This document shows positions 16,176-24,645 of a stretch of DNA of 47,908 nucleotides, in pieces. Source of the stretch: JAMLIO01 sp031412575 (GTDB lineage Bacteria; Bdellovibrionota; Bdellovibrionia; Bdellovibrionales; UBA1609). The notes under the pieces were generated by a model. The model was given only the letters and a program-made list of their open reading frames with translations. It did not search any database and was not told where the DNA came from. How positions within the stretch are numbered: the stretch's first letter is position 1; each line of letters begins with the position of its first letter. Location: NCBI GenBank assembly GCA_031412575.1, contig JANODG010000185.1, forward strand, positions 1 to 47,908, given 5' to 3'. The translations under genes were made by a program, and so were the position numbers.

Positions 16176-17630
16176 ATGAAAACTTTAAGTAAATTGTCAG
16201 TTTATCGTGTTGGTATAAGTCTAAGTTTGTTCACAGGTTTCTTGATGATGTCACAAACATCATTTGCAAAATCATCTGATCTTGGAGTTTGCTTCTTGAA
16301 AGCTCAAGATAAAACGACTTTGCAAAGTAAAATCAATGAAATTGCATTCACGCCTCAAGACAATACGAGGATGCAACAGAGTGCTAGATTTTTTAATGAT
16401 CTCACGAACTTGTTCGTTCCAATTGATACTTTTAATTACAAGTTATTTTGGGCCTCAAAACCAAACAATGAATGGTTAACTCAAAATTGTTTTAAATTTG
16501 GTTACATCACGATGATGGATTACAACCGCCGCGCGATCACTCGTGTGTATTCAAATCCAAACTTTCAAAAAGAAATTCAAGTGGCACAAAATTCTAGATT
16601 TCCAGCCAGCACTACAGATGCTATCCCAAAAGCAGATCCGGTAAATATGAATGTAGCTACATCTTCTGACGAAGTTCTTGCGATACCATTTGATCCATCT
16701 GCAGGTGAGGCCGAAGTGCAAGCTCCAGCGGCTGCTCCGCAAGCACAACCTAATTACGCCGCTCCTCAAATTAATTTGTATAACTATTATGGATCACCTC
16801 AGCAGCAACAAATGGCACAAGACAATAAAACGCCGGTGACTGACGAATCTAAAAAAGAAGAAAGTGTAAACGTAAATGTTAATGTTGGCGATAAAGATAA
16901 AAAAGACGCGCCTTCCGAGCAAAAAGAAATCGAAAAAGAAAAATATAAAAAGGAAAGATCAGGATCTGTTTACGATGTTCCTAGTTATCTAGAAGAGCCA
17001 TCTAACTTTTTTGAATTGATTCCACTTATGGGTTATGAAAATGTAACTGTTATCGGTGGCGGTAATGAAGATAAATTTAACATGTTTAGTTACGGAGTTG
17101 ATTTAAAAATTGGTTACAGATTTAACCAATACTTTAATTGGTATTTAAAAGGTAGATATAATATTTTAGCTGTAAGATCCGTTGAAGCACCGGCTGTGGT
17201 GAGTTTAAATACATCTTCTGAATACTCTTATGGTTTAGGTATTGAACACGTGGCTTCTCGATTTTTAAGTTTAGCTATTGAGTATGTAGCTCTTCATAAT
17301 CAAGCCTTCACGCAAGTGGCTCCTACCGATGTGCAATCATTTACAAACGATTTTCAAACCGTAAATTTAGATTTCAAAATTAATTTCGTAAGCCGCGATG
17401 ATTTAAAATTTGGTTTTAATGCCAATTACGGAATAACCGTTGTCGGTAATAGCGAAGAATTGGTCTTTGACATCAAAAACACTCTTTTTGTGATGCGAAC
17501 TTTCCCGAAAGGTCATTTTGGTTTAAATATCGGACTTGAAAGAAACACATTTAATTTTGCAACTGGCCCTACAGAACAAGTAGGTCGTAACAGATACATC
17601 GTTGGATTAAATTACGGTTTTGATTTATAA
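16176..17630 (+). CDS. Outer-membrane beta-barrel protein with a periplasmic N-terminal region
   Basis: The frame could begin at TTG 16155 (GGGA about 7 bases upstream), but ATG 16176 opens a cleaner signal peptide (cleavage after SQTSFA), so I choose it with some doubt. A region to about residue 140 is followed by an Ala/Pro/Gln-rich stretch and a highly charged Lys/Glu linker (to about 270). The last 215 residues alternate like beta strands with repeated aromatic ends, ending NRYIVGLNYGFDL, an outer-membrane barrel. Family unknown; perhaps a surface or adhesion protein. Confidence 0.78.
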   Translation: MKTLSKLSVYRVGISLSLFTGFLMMSQTSFAKSSDLGVCFLKAQDKTTLQSKINEIAFTPQDNTRMQQSARFFNDLTNLFVPIDTFNYKLFWASKPNNEWLTQNCFKFGYITMMDYNRRAITRVYSNPNFQKEIQVAQNSRFPASTTDAIPKADPVNMNVATSSDEVLAIPFDPSAGEAEVQAPAAAPQAQPNYAAPQINLYNYYGSPQQQQMAQDNKTPVTDESKKEESVNVNVNVGDKDKKDAPSEQKEIEKEKYKKERSGSVYDVPSYLEEPSNFFELIPLMGYENVTVIGGGNEDKFNMFSYGVDLKIGYRFNQYFNWYLKGRYNILAVRSVEAPAVVSLNTSSEYSYGLGIEHVASRFLSLAIEYVALHNQAFTQVAPTDVQSFTNDFQTVNLDFKINFVSRDDLKFGFNANYGITVVGNSEELVFDIKNTLFVMRTFPKGHFGLNIGLERNTFNFATGPTEQVGRNRYIVGLNYGFDL

Positions 17631-17669
17631 AAGCCGTAATTCGTTTCTCACTAAAATAAATAACATAAA

Positions 17670-18008
17670 TTAAGAAGTTACGATCAATGCCGAAATTTTC
17701 TTTGAGCATTCCTCAACTACAGACACTTTTGCTTTCTCAATAAACTTCACTTTTCTGGCCTTCCAATCCAGATTTTTTAAATGATCAGCTAAGATTGCGC
17801 CACTTATAACTTTTCCATGAAGTTGAACTTCAAAAGGATAATTTTTGATGTTTGAAGTAATGGGACAGCAAATAGCCAAGCCCGTTTTTTTATTATATTT
17901 CTCTGGCGATAGAATTAATGCAGGCCGCTTCCCCATTTGTTCGTGTCCTGCTTGGGGACTAAAGTTAAGCCAAACAATATCACCCCGGTCAGGTACGTAA
18001 CCCATCAC
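17670..18008 (-). CDS. mazF: MazF/PemK-type endoribonuclease toxin
   Basis: 112 residues with the family layout: RGDIVWLNFSPQAGHEQMGKRP (start loop and catalytic Arg region), ALILSPEKYNKKTG, CCPITSNIKNYPFEV (conserved Thr/Ser) and LADHLKNLDW. MazF toxins cut RNA at short motifs and are held inactive by MazE. GTG 18008 or ATG 18005 can start it; both overlap the antitoxin stop, so the genes are coupled. Catalytic residues appear intact. Confidence 0.92.
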   Translation of the reverse strand: MMGYVPDRGDIVWLNFSPQAGHEQMGKRPALILSPEKYNKKTGLAICCPITSNIKNYPFEVQLHGKVISGAILADHLKNLDWKARKVKFIEKAKVSVVEECSKKISALIVTS

Positions 18009-18241
18009 CAGACCTCATTGCCTTCAACCTTAAAATACTCTTCTTTGTGCGTATTATCTTTTGTGATTTGATTTAATAAAGAATCTAAATCGTACTTTTT
18101 TTTAGCCGGCATAATAATAATAGCTCCATTTTTGGACTCAATTTCGACCTCAGAGTTTTCACCAAGATTTACTTTTTCAATAATTGATTTAGGTATCCTT
18201 ACCCCAAGTGAATTACCCCATTTTTGAATCTTAACGGCCAT
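18005..18241 (-). CDS. mazE: MazE-type antitoxin (AbrB-like DNA-binding fold)
   Basis: The frame extends to 18259, but ATG 18241 has a strong GGAGGTG ribosome binding site 5 bases upstream and gives the canonical start MAVKIQKWGNSLGVRIPKS. 78 residues: a swapped-hairpin DNA-binding domain (1-45), then an acidic C-terminal tail that would wrap MazF. It precedes and overlaps mazF. It probably represses its own promoter through the palindrome between the -35 and -10 boxes. Confidence 0.92.
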   Translation of the reverse strand: MAVKIQKWGNSLGVRIPKSIIEKVNLGENSEVEIESKNGAIIIMPAKKKYDLDSLLNQITKDNTHKEEYFKVEGNEVW

Positions 18242-18266
18242 GTTACACCTCCATAGCAATTCCTAA

Positions 18267-18295
18267 AGTATATACAATGTTTATACATTTGTCAA
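18267..18295 (-). promoter_or_regulatory. mazEF promoter with an embedded palindromic operator
   Basis: On the minus strand, TTGACA (18290-18295), a 17-base spacer and TATACT (18267-18272) make a near-consensus sigma-70 promoter, the strongest in the window. The spacer contains AATGT-ataa-ACATT, an inverted repeat suited to autorepression by MazE, and TGTATA occurs twice. Confidence 0.75.
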
Positions 18296-18378
18296 AAATG
18301 ATCTTGCTGTTCGATGCTATGCTTGTGATGTTTGGTGTAAACCATCTTAGAATGAGTCAATATACAATAAGTGTAAGA

Positions 18379-19668
18379 TTAATTAAGATTACTCAGCTCA
18401 ATTTTATAAGCCTTAACTTTGTCATGTAATGTAGATTTGGCAATCCCAAGTTCTTTGGCGGTTTGTCTTTGGTTACCTTTATTGGCGATTAACCTTTCGA
18501 TGATAATTTCTTTTTCAACCTGCTTTAGGATCGGCTGATTGATGGTCACATTTCTTGGATTAATTAATTCCTCTAAAGACTTTTGTGCTTTTGGTTTCAC
18601 ATCATCAATAATATGTTGAATGTCGTCCGGCTCTACCGACTTTGCTTGAAATAGCACGGATGCGCGCTGTACGGTTTGTCTAAGTTGTCTGACGTTACCG
18701 GGCCAAGATAATGTTTTCAATTTTTCAATCGCATTGTGAGAAAATCTAACTCTAAACTCTTTGGCTAATTGAAATAGAAGACCTTCAAAATCCTCAGGTC
18801 GCTCGGATAAGCTTGGGGGATTGATGATGAAGGTTTTAAGACGATACAGTAAGTCTTCGCGAAATTTTCCTTCATTGACCAATTGCTCTAAATCTTTATG
18901 AGTTGCCGCCACGATGCGAACATCCACTTTGACAGATTTATCCGATCCAACCGGCGTAATTTCGCCGTATTCGAGTGCGCGTAAAAGTTTTGGTTGAACA
19001 TCAAGGGGAAGGTCTCCGATTTCATCTAAAAACAAAGTTCCTTCATGAGCTTCCTGAAAAGCGCCTTTTCTGTCTTTTGTAGCACCAGTGAAACTTCCTG
19101 TGATGTGACCAAACAACTGACTTTCAACTAAATTGGGCGTGAAGGCGCTACAGTTTAAATTCACTTTAGATTCGAAGCTTCTGTTGGAAAGATTATGAAT
19201 TTCTTGCGCTAATAACTCTTTACCAGAACCTGTTGGGCCCATGATTAAAACTGGAAAATCAGACTGGGCAATCAATGGTAAACTATCTAACTGTCTTTTA
19301 TAAACTTCATTTTTAGAACTTAATTTTGTTTTAGGATAGGCTCTGGTTTCAGACTTCACACGAATTTGGGTTTGTCCCACCTGGATAACATCTCCGTGTT
19401 TGATATTGGCTTCCAAAACTTGGGTGCCATTTACATAAGTGCCGTTTCTAGATCGTAAGTCTTTAACAATAAACTGGGTCCCTTTCTTTTCGATGCGGCA
19501 ATGTCTTGAGGAGGTAAATGTGTCATTTAGTGGAATTGAATTTGAATTATCGCGACCGATCGATAAAAAATCAGGGATCACTTTTTGAATGTGGTGATCC
19601 GGAATTTCTAAAAATAGATCCGTTAGATTTTCATATTCGCTACTTATAATTCGTGTTTGCATCGACAT
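18379..19668 (-). CDS. FHA-domain sigma-54-dependent transcriptional activator
   Basis: 429 residues. An FHA domain (about 30-105: IGRD, SSRH, NGT) reads phosphothreonine, so input is probably from a Ser/Thr kinase. The AAA+ core (about 120-350) has Walker A GPTGSGKE (144-151), Walker B TLFLDEIGDLP and R-finger region FREDLLYRL. The sigma-54 contact loop reads GSFTGA (191-196) instead of GAFTGA. A Fis-type helix-turn-helix (about 390-425) ends the protein. GGGAG ribosome binding site 6 bases before the ATG. Such FHA activators are common in myxobacteria and Bdellovibrio. Target unknown. Confidence 0.93.
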   Translation of the reverse strand: MSMQTRIISSEYENLTDLFLEIPDHHIQKVIPDFLSIGRDNSNSIPLNDTFTSSRHCRIEKKGTQFIVKDLRSRNGTYVNGTQVLEANIKHGDVIQVGQTQIRVKSETRAYPKTKLSSKNEVYKRQLDSLPLIAQSDFPVLIMGPTGSGKELLAQEIHNLSNRSFESKVNLNCSAFTPNLVESQLFGHITGSFTGATKDRKGAFQEAHEGTLFLDEIGDLPLDVQPKLLRALEYGEITPVGSDKSVKVDVRIVAATHKDLEQLVNEGKFREDLLYRLKTFIINPPSLSERPEDFEGLLFQLAKEFRVRFSHNAIEKLKTLSWPGNVRQLRQTVQRASVLFQAKSVEPDDIQHIIDDVKPKAQKSLEELINPRNVTINQPILKQVEKEIIIERLIANKGNQRQTAKELGIAKSTLHDKVKAYKIELSNLN

Positions 19669-19696
19669 TTTTTACTCCCGTTTGATAAATTTTGAA

Positions 19697-19711
19697 ACTT
19701 CGAAAGTTTAC
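19697..19711. promoter_or_regulatory. Candidate operator: AAACTT-cga-AAGTTT palindrome
   Basis: Perfect six-base arms 28 bases upstream of the FHA activator start, in the region shared with engB. It could be an operator or autoregulatory site. Based on symmetry and position only. Confidence 0.3.
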
Positions 19712-19845
19712 CTTTAGATTTTGTACGTAAACATTTCATAGCGGCCGAAATCCTGACGGCATTGTCAGATGAATTGCGGTTACATTAGGGTGTCCAATAT
19801 CCGGACCATCCTAAAATCGTTTTAAAATAGAGTTCGAATATCACC

Positions 19846-19874
19846 TGTCCGCATTTCGGATTCCTGTTCGGACA
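19846..19874 (+). promoter_or_regulatory. Hairpin directly before the engB start
   Basis: TGTCCG (19846-19851) pairs with CGGACA (19869-19874) over a 17-base loop, ending 5 bases before GTG 19880. It occupies the place of a ribosome binding site, and none is otherwise visible. Confidence 0.35.
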
Positions 19875-19879
19875 AAGTT

Positions 19880-20569
19880 GTGGACTTTAAAGATGAAGTG
19901 GGTTTAATTCAGCCCATTCCAGGAGTCTTTTTGAAGTTCGTATTCGAAAAAAGTGCAGTTTTTCCAGAGCATTACCCTTTAAAAAAGTATCCTGAGGTCG
20001 CCATTGCTGGCCGATCAAATTCCGGCAAAAGTTCATTTATAAATTCATGGGCCCAATCGAAGTTGGCAAAGGTTAGTGGTTCACCGGGCAAAACGCGTTT
20101 GTTAAACTTTTTCCTGGTTGAAAATAAACTTAGACTTGTAGATACCCCAGGGTACGGGTTTGCGTCCCGTCCGGCCAACGAAAGAAAAAGCTGGCAAGTG
20201 ATGATCGAAACTTACCTAAGTTCTAGAGAGGATTTGAAAGGCTTAGTCCTTATCATGGATATTCGAAGAATGTGGTCTGAAGAAGAACAGATGCTGGCAG
20301 ACTGGTGTCACGCGCAAGGGATTCAAATATTTGTTGCGCTAAATAAAGCTGATAAAGTGACCCAAAAAATTAAGTACGCCGCCACAAAAAATATTGAGGC
20401 GCAAGGTTTTAAACCTTTTGTGATCTCGTCCAAATCAAAAAAAGGTGTTGAAAAATTAATTCAAAACATCTGGACCGAATGGGTCTTAAAACCGGACGAA
20501 GCGGGTAGAGACTTGGATGATAATTTGGATATGGATCCAGAATTTGAAGATTATTCCGAAGAGGAATAA
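19880..20569 (+). CDS. engB: Ribosome biogenesis GTPase EngB (YihA/YsxC)
   Basis: Essential GTPase for large-subunit assembly in many bacteria. G1 is AGRSNSGKSS, G3 DTPGYGFA, G4 NKAD, G5 ISSKSKKG; the conserved SPGKTR follows G1. 229 residues with an acidic C-terminal tail of about 25. Start uncertain: GTG 19880 is the longest; GTG 19898 is possible; neither has a good ribosome binding site. Divergent from the FHA activator. Confidence 0.95.
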   Translation: MDFKDEVGLIQPIPGVFLKFVFEKSAVFPEHYPLKKYPEVAIAGRSNSGKSSFINSWAQSKLAKVSGSPGKTRLLNFFLVENKLRLVDTPGYGFASRPANERKSWQVMIETYLSSREDLKGLVLIMDIRRMWSEEEQMLADWCHAQGIQIFVALNKADKVTQKIKYAATKNIEAQGFKPFVISSKSKKGVEKLIQNIWTEWVLKPDEAGRDLDDNLDMDPEFEDYSEEE

Positions 20570-20593
20570 ATAAAATTTAATAATTTAAATGAC

Positions 20594-20616
20594 ATAGCGA
20601 AAGCTATTTATATTTT
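20594..20616 (+). terminator. Candidate terminator after engB
   Basis: ATAGC-GAAA-GCTAT (20594-20607), a tetraloop hairpin, followed by the T-rich tail TTATATTTT. Located between convergent genes. The short stem keeps confidence moderate. Confidence 0.5.
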
Positions 20617-20643
20617 CCAACTTATACATAAATAAAACACAGC

Positions 20644-20667
20644 TTAACGTTTGGTTTAACGTTCGGT
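20644..20667. repeat. 12-bp tandem duplication at the end of the minus-strand gene
   Basis: TTAACGTTTGGT (20644-20655) and TTAACGTTCGGT (20656-20667) lie side by side with one difference. The second copy holds the stop codon and last codons of the gene at 20656-21294. Likely a small slippage duplication. Confidence 0.6.
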
Positions 20668-21294
20668 TAATTTAAGTCTGTAATCTGTTTCTTCGCCGAC
20701 TAAAATTGTATTTCCACGAACAGAGTCTGTAGAATGAAAGTTAATCATTTCAAGAGTTCCATCAGGATTTTTAGAAAAAACAAGTGTGTGTTTAATGACA
20801 ATGACGACGTTTGAATTCGGGTTTTTGCGGGTCATGGATCTAGTCATTATTAATTCAGAGTTTTCCGTCATAGCGAAGTCAGGGATAGGCTTTTTTGAAG
20901 AAGTTCGGCTTTCAAATATAATTTCATTGATCTTTGCATTAGCATATAAACCTTGATCGGAAACAGTCCATTTAAAAGACCACTCGCCTTTGATGTTTCG
21001 ATTCAATTCTATCGTGGCACTTTTGCCTTTGTAGGAAACGACAGGATTTATTTGTTCCAGTTTCTTTCCATCTTCTGATGTCCAATACTGTGTTTCTGTC
21101 GCTTTATTTAAGCTCACATCAAATTCTTTTTTACCATTCGTGAAGCCAAAAAAACGACTAATGTTATCAAAGGATTGCTGGGATCGTTCAAAAGCCGAAG
21201 TTTGGATATAGATGTCGCAACTTAGCTTAGCTAGAGCTGAATCTGACATAAAGCTTAGAAGTACTATAAAAACGGTCTTTAATTTCATAACCAT
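20656..21294 (-). CDS. Secreted protein of unknown function
   Basis: 212 residues; start at ATG 21294 or ATG 21288, with no clear ribosome binding site. The first 22 residues are a Sec signal peptide (MKLKTVFIVLLSF, cleavage after DSALA). The mature protein is polar with alternating beta-type sequence and a single Cys soon after cleavage, not in lipobox context. No domain recognised. Its C-terminal codons lie in a 12-bp tandem duplication. Confidence 0.75.
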   Translation of the reverse strand: MVMKLKTVFIVLLSFMSDSALAKLSCDIYIQTSAFERSQQSFDNISRFFGFTNGKKEFDVSLNKATETQYWTSEDGKKLEQINPVVSYKGKSATIELNRNIKGEWSFKWTVSDQGLYANAKINEIIFESRTSSKKPIPDFAMTENSELIMTRSMTRKNPNSNVVIVIKHTLVFSKNPDGTLEMINFHSTDSVRGNTILVGEETDYRLKLTER

Positions 21295-21367
21295 AAAAAG
21301 AGCACATTCTGTACCTAGTTTAGATAGTTTATATTCGATTTAAAGCCATATTTTCTGATAAGAATTT

Positions 21368-21492
21368 GGACACCATGGCGGATATTGTCAGGGCCCATTG
21401 GGGTGAATGATTAAATCGTGCACTATGTTTGAGAGACATTAGGGTTTGGCCCGTAGCTTCGAACGGCTGCTAGCCATTTACCGAAGCTGTCC
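21368..21492 (+). ncRNA. Candidate structured RNA or leader
   Basis: Three sets of complementary arms fit one multibranched fold: GGACA (21368-21372)/TGTCC (21488-21492) outside (sharing T21488 with the last stem); GGGCC (21391-21395)/GGCCC (21448-21452); AGCTTCG (21455-21461)/CGAAGCT (21482-21488) enclosing GGCT (21465-21468)/AGCC (21472-21475). It lies in the 274-base region between divergent secreted-protein genes. No known family recognised. Confidence 0.3.
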
Positions 21493-21568
21493 TGCGCATA
21501 ATTACCCTTGGGTTGACATGCTTTTAGCTCTCTTACTAAGATTTAAGCGAACTTCAATCGGGGGATTT

Positions 21569-21955
21569 ATGATTCAATTTTTAGTTTTTGTTTTAGGGTT
21601 TGTGGTTTCAACAAGTGCAATGGCTGCCGATACCTATAATTGTTCAGATAGCTCTTTAGAAAACCCAATAGGAATTAATTATTCTTTAAGTATCGACGAG
21701 ACAAAGATCAACGGGAATGATGCTTTTACTTACAATCTGGAAATCCTTAGAAAAGATGGAAGCCTTCAGGAAAAAGCTTCGGGCGTAGGTGGCGTTTCGG
21801 AAGTTTATGAAAATGGCCAAGTTATGCTTAAAAAATACCTTTTGGCGGACAATAGCGAGCTTATATTTTTAACCAAAGACTCAAAGATTCGGTTCATAAA
21901 AAGATTAACCTCAGGAAGCACAGGCAGTTACACCGACTGTACTTTAAAACCGTAA
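21569..21955 (+). CDS. Small secreted protein of unknown function
   Basis: The frame opens at 21446, but ATG 21569 has a GGGGGA ribosome binding site and begins a proper signal peptide (MIQFLVFVLGFVVSTSAMAA), so I take 21569, giving 129 residues. The upstream part overlaps the candidate structured RNA. The mature protein is beta-rich with two cysteines, one near each end (YNCSD and TDCTLKP), likely a disulfide. No family recognised. Confidence 0.75.
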   Translation: MIQFLVFVLGFVVSTSAMAADTYNCSDSSLENPIGINYSLSIDETKINGNDAFTYNLEILRKDGSLQEKASGVGGVSEVYENGQVMLKKYLLADNSELIFLTKDSKIRFIKRLTSGSTGSYTDCTLKP

Positions 21956-22094
21956 GATCCATATAGATCAACCTATAGATCAAGATTCTTAAGTTAATTT
22001 AATAAGCCAGAACCTTAAATTTTTTTGCTTAGGTCCTGAGGTGCTCTTATGCCAATAGATGCGGGTATAAACCTTTGAGTTGTATTTGTCTTAA

Positions 22095-22104
22095 GCCTAT
22101 AGGC
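22095..22104. promoter_or_regulatory. Perfect palindrome GCCTATAGGC upstream of kdsB
   Basis: Ten-base perfect palindrome 35 bases before the kdsB start, in a 184-base gap. A possible operator; function unproven. Confidence 0.25.
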
Positions 22105-22139
22105 ATGCTAACTATATTCTTTAATTTGCAGGAAGGTTA

Positions 22140-22877
22140 ATGAAGTACTTAGGGGTTATCCCAGCACGACTTGGATCAACGCGCTTAGAGCGTAAACCAC
22201 TGCAGCCCCTTCTAAATAAGCCACTTATACTTTGGGTGTGTGAGGCTGTTAAAAAATCAAAGAAATTAGACAAATTTGTAGTTGCCACCGACAGTGACGA
22301 AGTCATGTCTGTTGTCAAAAACGCAGGCTTTAAAGCTCAAATGACGTCCCCAGATTGTGCTTCGGGGACGGATCGTGCACTTGAAGTTGCGATTAAGTAC
22401 AAACCTGAAGTTATTGTGAACATCCAAGGTGACGAGCCTTTGATATTAGCCGAAGAAATCGATGGTTTAATTCAGTTTATTGAATCTCAAGATGAAAAAG
22501 TCTGTTGGGCAACGTTGGGGCATAAATTAAGCGCTGAAGATTTAGAAAATAAAAATTCAGTCAAAGTTGTATTTAATCAAAATAAAGAAGCTTTGTATTT
22601 TTCCCGATATCCTATTCCTTTTTCACGACTCAACTTTCAAGCTGATTTTAAATCGGTTTTAAAACATGTAGGTTTGTATGCTTACACCATTGAAGGGCTA
22701 AAATTATTTTGTAAAGGTGAACCTTCGGAGTTAGAAAAAGCAGAATCGCTAGAGCAGCTTCGTGCTTTGGATTTAGGTATCAAGATTTTCGTGAAGCCCA
22801 CTGAATATAAATCTGTTGGCGTAGATACAATTGAAGATTTAAAAAAAGTTGAAGAAATAATAAAATCAAATCGATGA
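22140..22877 (+). CDS. kdsB: 3-deoxy-manno-octulosonate cytidylyltransferase (CMP-Kdo synthetase)
   Basis: Activates Kdo with CTP to CMP-Kdo, donor for the lipopolysaccharide inner core. Nucleotide-binding start GVIPARLGSTRLERKPL, ATDSDEV, and the metal-binding NIQGDEPL are present; 245 residues is normal. Ribosome binding site AGGAAGG just before the ATG. pyrG, which makes its CTP, follows, but a terminator-like hairpin lies between. Confidence 0.96.
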   Translation: MKYLGVIPARLGSTRLERKPLQPLLNKPLILWVCEAVKKSKKLDKFVVATDSDEVMSVVKNAGFKAQMTSPDCASGTDRALEVAIKYKPEVIVNIQGDEPLILAEEIDGLIQFIESQDEKVCWATLGHKLSAEDLENKNSVKVVFNQNKEALYFSRYPIPFSRLNFQADFKSVLKHVGLYAYTIEGLKLFCKGEPSELEKAESLEQLRALDLGIKIFVKPTEYKSVGVDTIEDLKKVEEIIKSNR

Positions 22878-22889
22878 AAATATTTTTTG

Positions 22890-22923
22890 CTAAAACCGAT
22901 AAATTTAAAGGCTTTAGTTTTTT
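22890..22923 (+). terminator. Rho-independent terminator after kdsB
   Basis: CTAAAACC (22890-22897) pairs with GGCTTTAG (22910-22917), one internal mismatch, followed by six Ts. It begins 12 bases after the kdsB stop and should limit read-through into pyrG. Confidence 0.6.
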
Positions 22924-22993
22924 ATGAATTTTATGAATTGAGAAAAAAAGTTTATTGATTTGTTAAGTTGCTAATTATGGAGAAACCCACATT

Positions 22994-24634
22994 ATGAATT
23001 CGCAAAGAAAAATTAAAGATTTACCGACCAAATTTATTTTTGTTACCGGCGGTGTTGTGTCTTCTATTGGTAAAGGTTTAACAGCAGCCAGCTTAGGTTC
23101 CTTATTAGAATCTCGTGGTTTCAAAATATCAATGATGAAGTGTGATCCCTACATTAACGTAGATCCAGGCACAATGTCCCCACTTCAGCATGGGGAAGTT
23201 TATGTAACCAATGATGGTGCAGAGACCGATTTGGATTTAGGCCATTACGAAAGATTCACTTCGGTCAAATTAACTCGTGGCCATAGCATCACAGCTGGTC
23301 AAGTTTACGAAAGCGTGATTTCTCGTGAACGTCGCGGGGATTATTTAGGTGGAACGGTTCAAGTGATTCCTCACATTACAGACGAAATCAAAAGTCGCAT
23401 CATGAAAACATCAAAAGATGTGGATATTTCGATTGTCGAAATTGGGGGAACGATTGGGGATATTGAGGGTCTACCATTCATTGAATCCATTAGACAGCTT
23501 CGGGCTGATGTAGGATTTGAAAATTCAGTTTTTATTCACGTCACATATATTCCTTATATCGCAGCTGCGGGTGAGCTAAAAAGTAAACCTACCCAGCATA
23601 GTGTAAAAGAACTTCGCGCTGTTGGAATTCAACCAGATTTTTTAGTGTGTCGAAGTGAAAAAGAAATCTCCCAGGAGCTTAAATCAAAAATTGGTTTGTT
23701 TTGCAGCGTACATCCGCAAAATGTAATTGCAGCCGAAGATTCAAAATCTATTTATGAAGTTCCTTTAAAATTATTTTCTGAAGGTTTTGACTCTAAGATT
23801 TGTGACCGTTTAGGTCTTCCTGCCGGTGAAGCCCGCTTAGATGATTGGAAACAAATTGTAAATACATACAATCAACCTAACAACAAAGTTAAAGTCGGCC
23901 TTGTTGGCAAGTACGTTGATTTAAAAGAAAGTTATAAGTCCTTACACGAAGCGATCACACATTCTGGAATTAAAAATAAATGTGGGGTTGAAGTTGAATA
24001 CATCGACTCCGAAAATTTTGAAGGCAAGAATTTAGTCGAACAATTTAAAAACATTGATGCGATTTTAGTTCCGGGTGCGTTTGGTGAACGTGGCGCGGAA
24101 GGAAAAATTGCCGCCATTAAATATGCCAGAGAAAACAAGGTTCCATTTTTCGGAATTTGCTTTGGAATGCAAATGGCCGTTGTTGAATATGCTAGAAACA
24201 TTTGTGGATTAAGAGAAGCTACCAGTCGTGAATTCACACGAAAAGTTGAAAATCCAGAGTACGTTATTGATTTAATGGAAGAGCAAAAACTGATGAAAGG
24301 TTTAGGCGGCACCATGCGACTTGGGGCTTTTCCGTGTGATTTAAAACCTGGAACTTTAGCGTCTAAAATGTATAAAAAAGAACAAATCAGTGAACGTCAC
24401 AGACATAGATTTGAATTTAACAATAAATTTAAAACTGTGATTGAAAAAATGGGAATGGTGCTTTCGGGTGTTTGTAAGGATAGAGATTTAGTAGAGATAG
24501 TTGAAATCCCAGATCATCCTTGGTTTATCGGTGTACAGTTTCATCCTGAGTTTCAATCGCAACCTAGACAGCCTCATCCTTTATTCGATGGGTTTATCGC
24601 GGCCGCTTTAGATTACAAATTAAAAACAAAGTGA
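22994..24634 (+). CDS. pyrG: CTP synthase
   Basis: Makes CTP from UTP, ATP and glutamine. Synthase domain (about 1-275): FVTGGVVSSIGKGLTAASLG, KCDPYINVDPGTMSP, GHYERF. Glutaminase domain (about 300-546): VPGAFGERG, catalytic GICFGMQ, and VQFHPEFQS with the His/Glu of the triad. Full length at 546 residues. Overlaps no gene, but its stop is 11 bases before kdsD, so they are likely co-transcribed. Often neighbours Kdo genes. Confidence 0.98.
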   Translation: MNSQRKIKDLPTKFIFVTGGVVSSIGKGLTAASLGSLLESRGFKISMMKCDPYINVDPGTMSPLQHGEVYVTNDGAETDLDLGHYERFTSVKLTRGHSITAGQVYESVISRERRGDYLGGTVQVIPHITDEIKSRIMKTSKDVDISIVEIGGTIGDIEGLPFIESIRQLRADVGFENSVFIHVTYIPYIAAAGELKSKPTQHSVKELRAVGIQPDFLVCRSEKEISQELKSKIGLFCSVHPQNVIAAEDSKSIYEVPLKLFSEGFDSKICDRLGLPAGEARLDDWKQIVNTYNQPNNKVKVGLVGKYVDLKESYKSLHEAITHSGIKNKCGVEVEYIDSENFEGKNLVEQFKNIDAILVPGAFGERGAEGKIAAIKYARENKVPFFGICFGMQMAVVEYARNICGLREATSREFTRKVENPEYVIDLMEEQKLMKGLGGTMRLGAFPCDLKPGTLASKMYKKEQISERHRHRFEFNNKFKTVIEKMGMVLSGVCKDRDLVEIVEIPDHPWFIGVQFHPEFQSQPRQPHPLFDGFIAAALDYKLKTK

Positions 24635-24645
24635 TAGGAAAATTT

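Noticed and set aside
19831..19880. Possible tRNA because of GAGTTCGAATATC, like a T-loop
   Set aside because: No acceptor stem, anticodon arm or CCA end can be formed around it.
21368..21492. c-di-GMP (GEMM) riboswitch or 6S RNA
   Set aside because: The conserved GEMM core and tetraloop receptor are absent, and the 6S layout of one long rod with a central bubble does not fit.
23932..24315. Minus-strand frame of 127 codons inside pyrG
   Set aside because: pyrG motifs are intact throughout on the plus strand; no ribosome binding site for the reverse frame.
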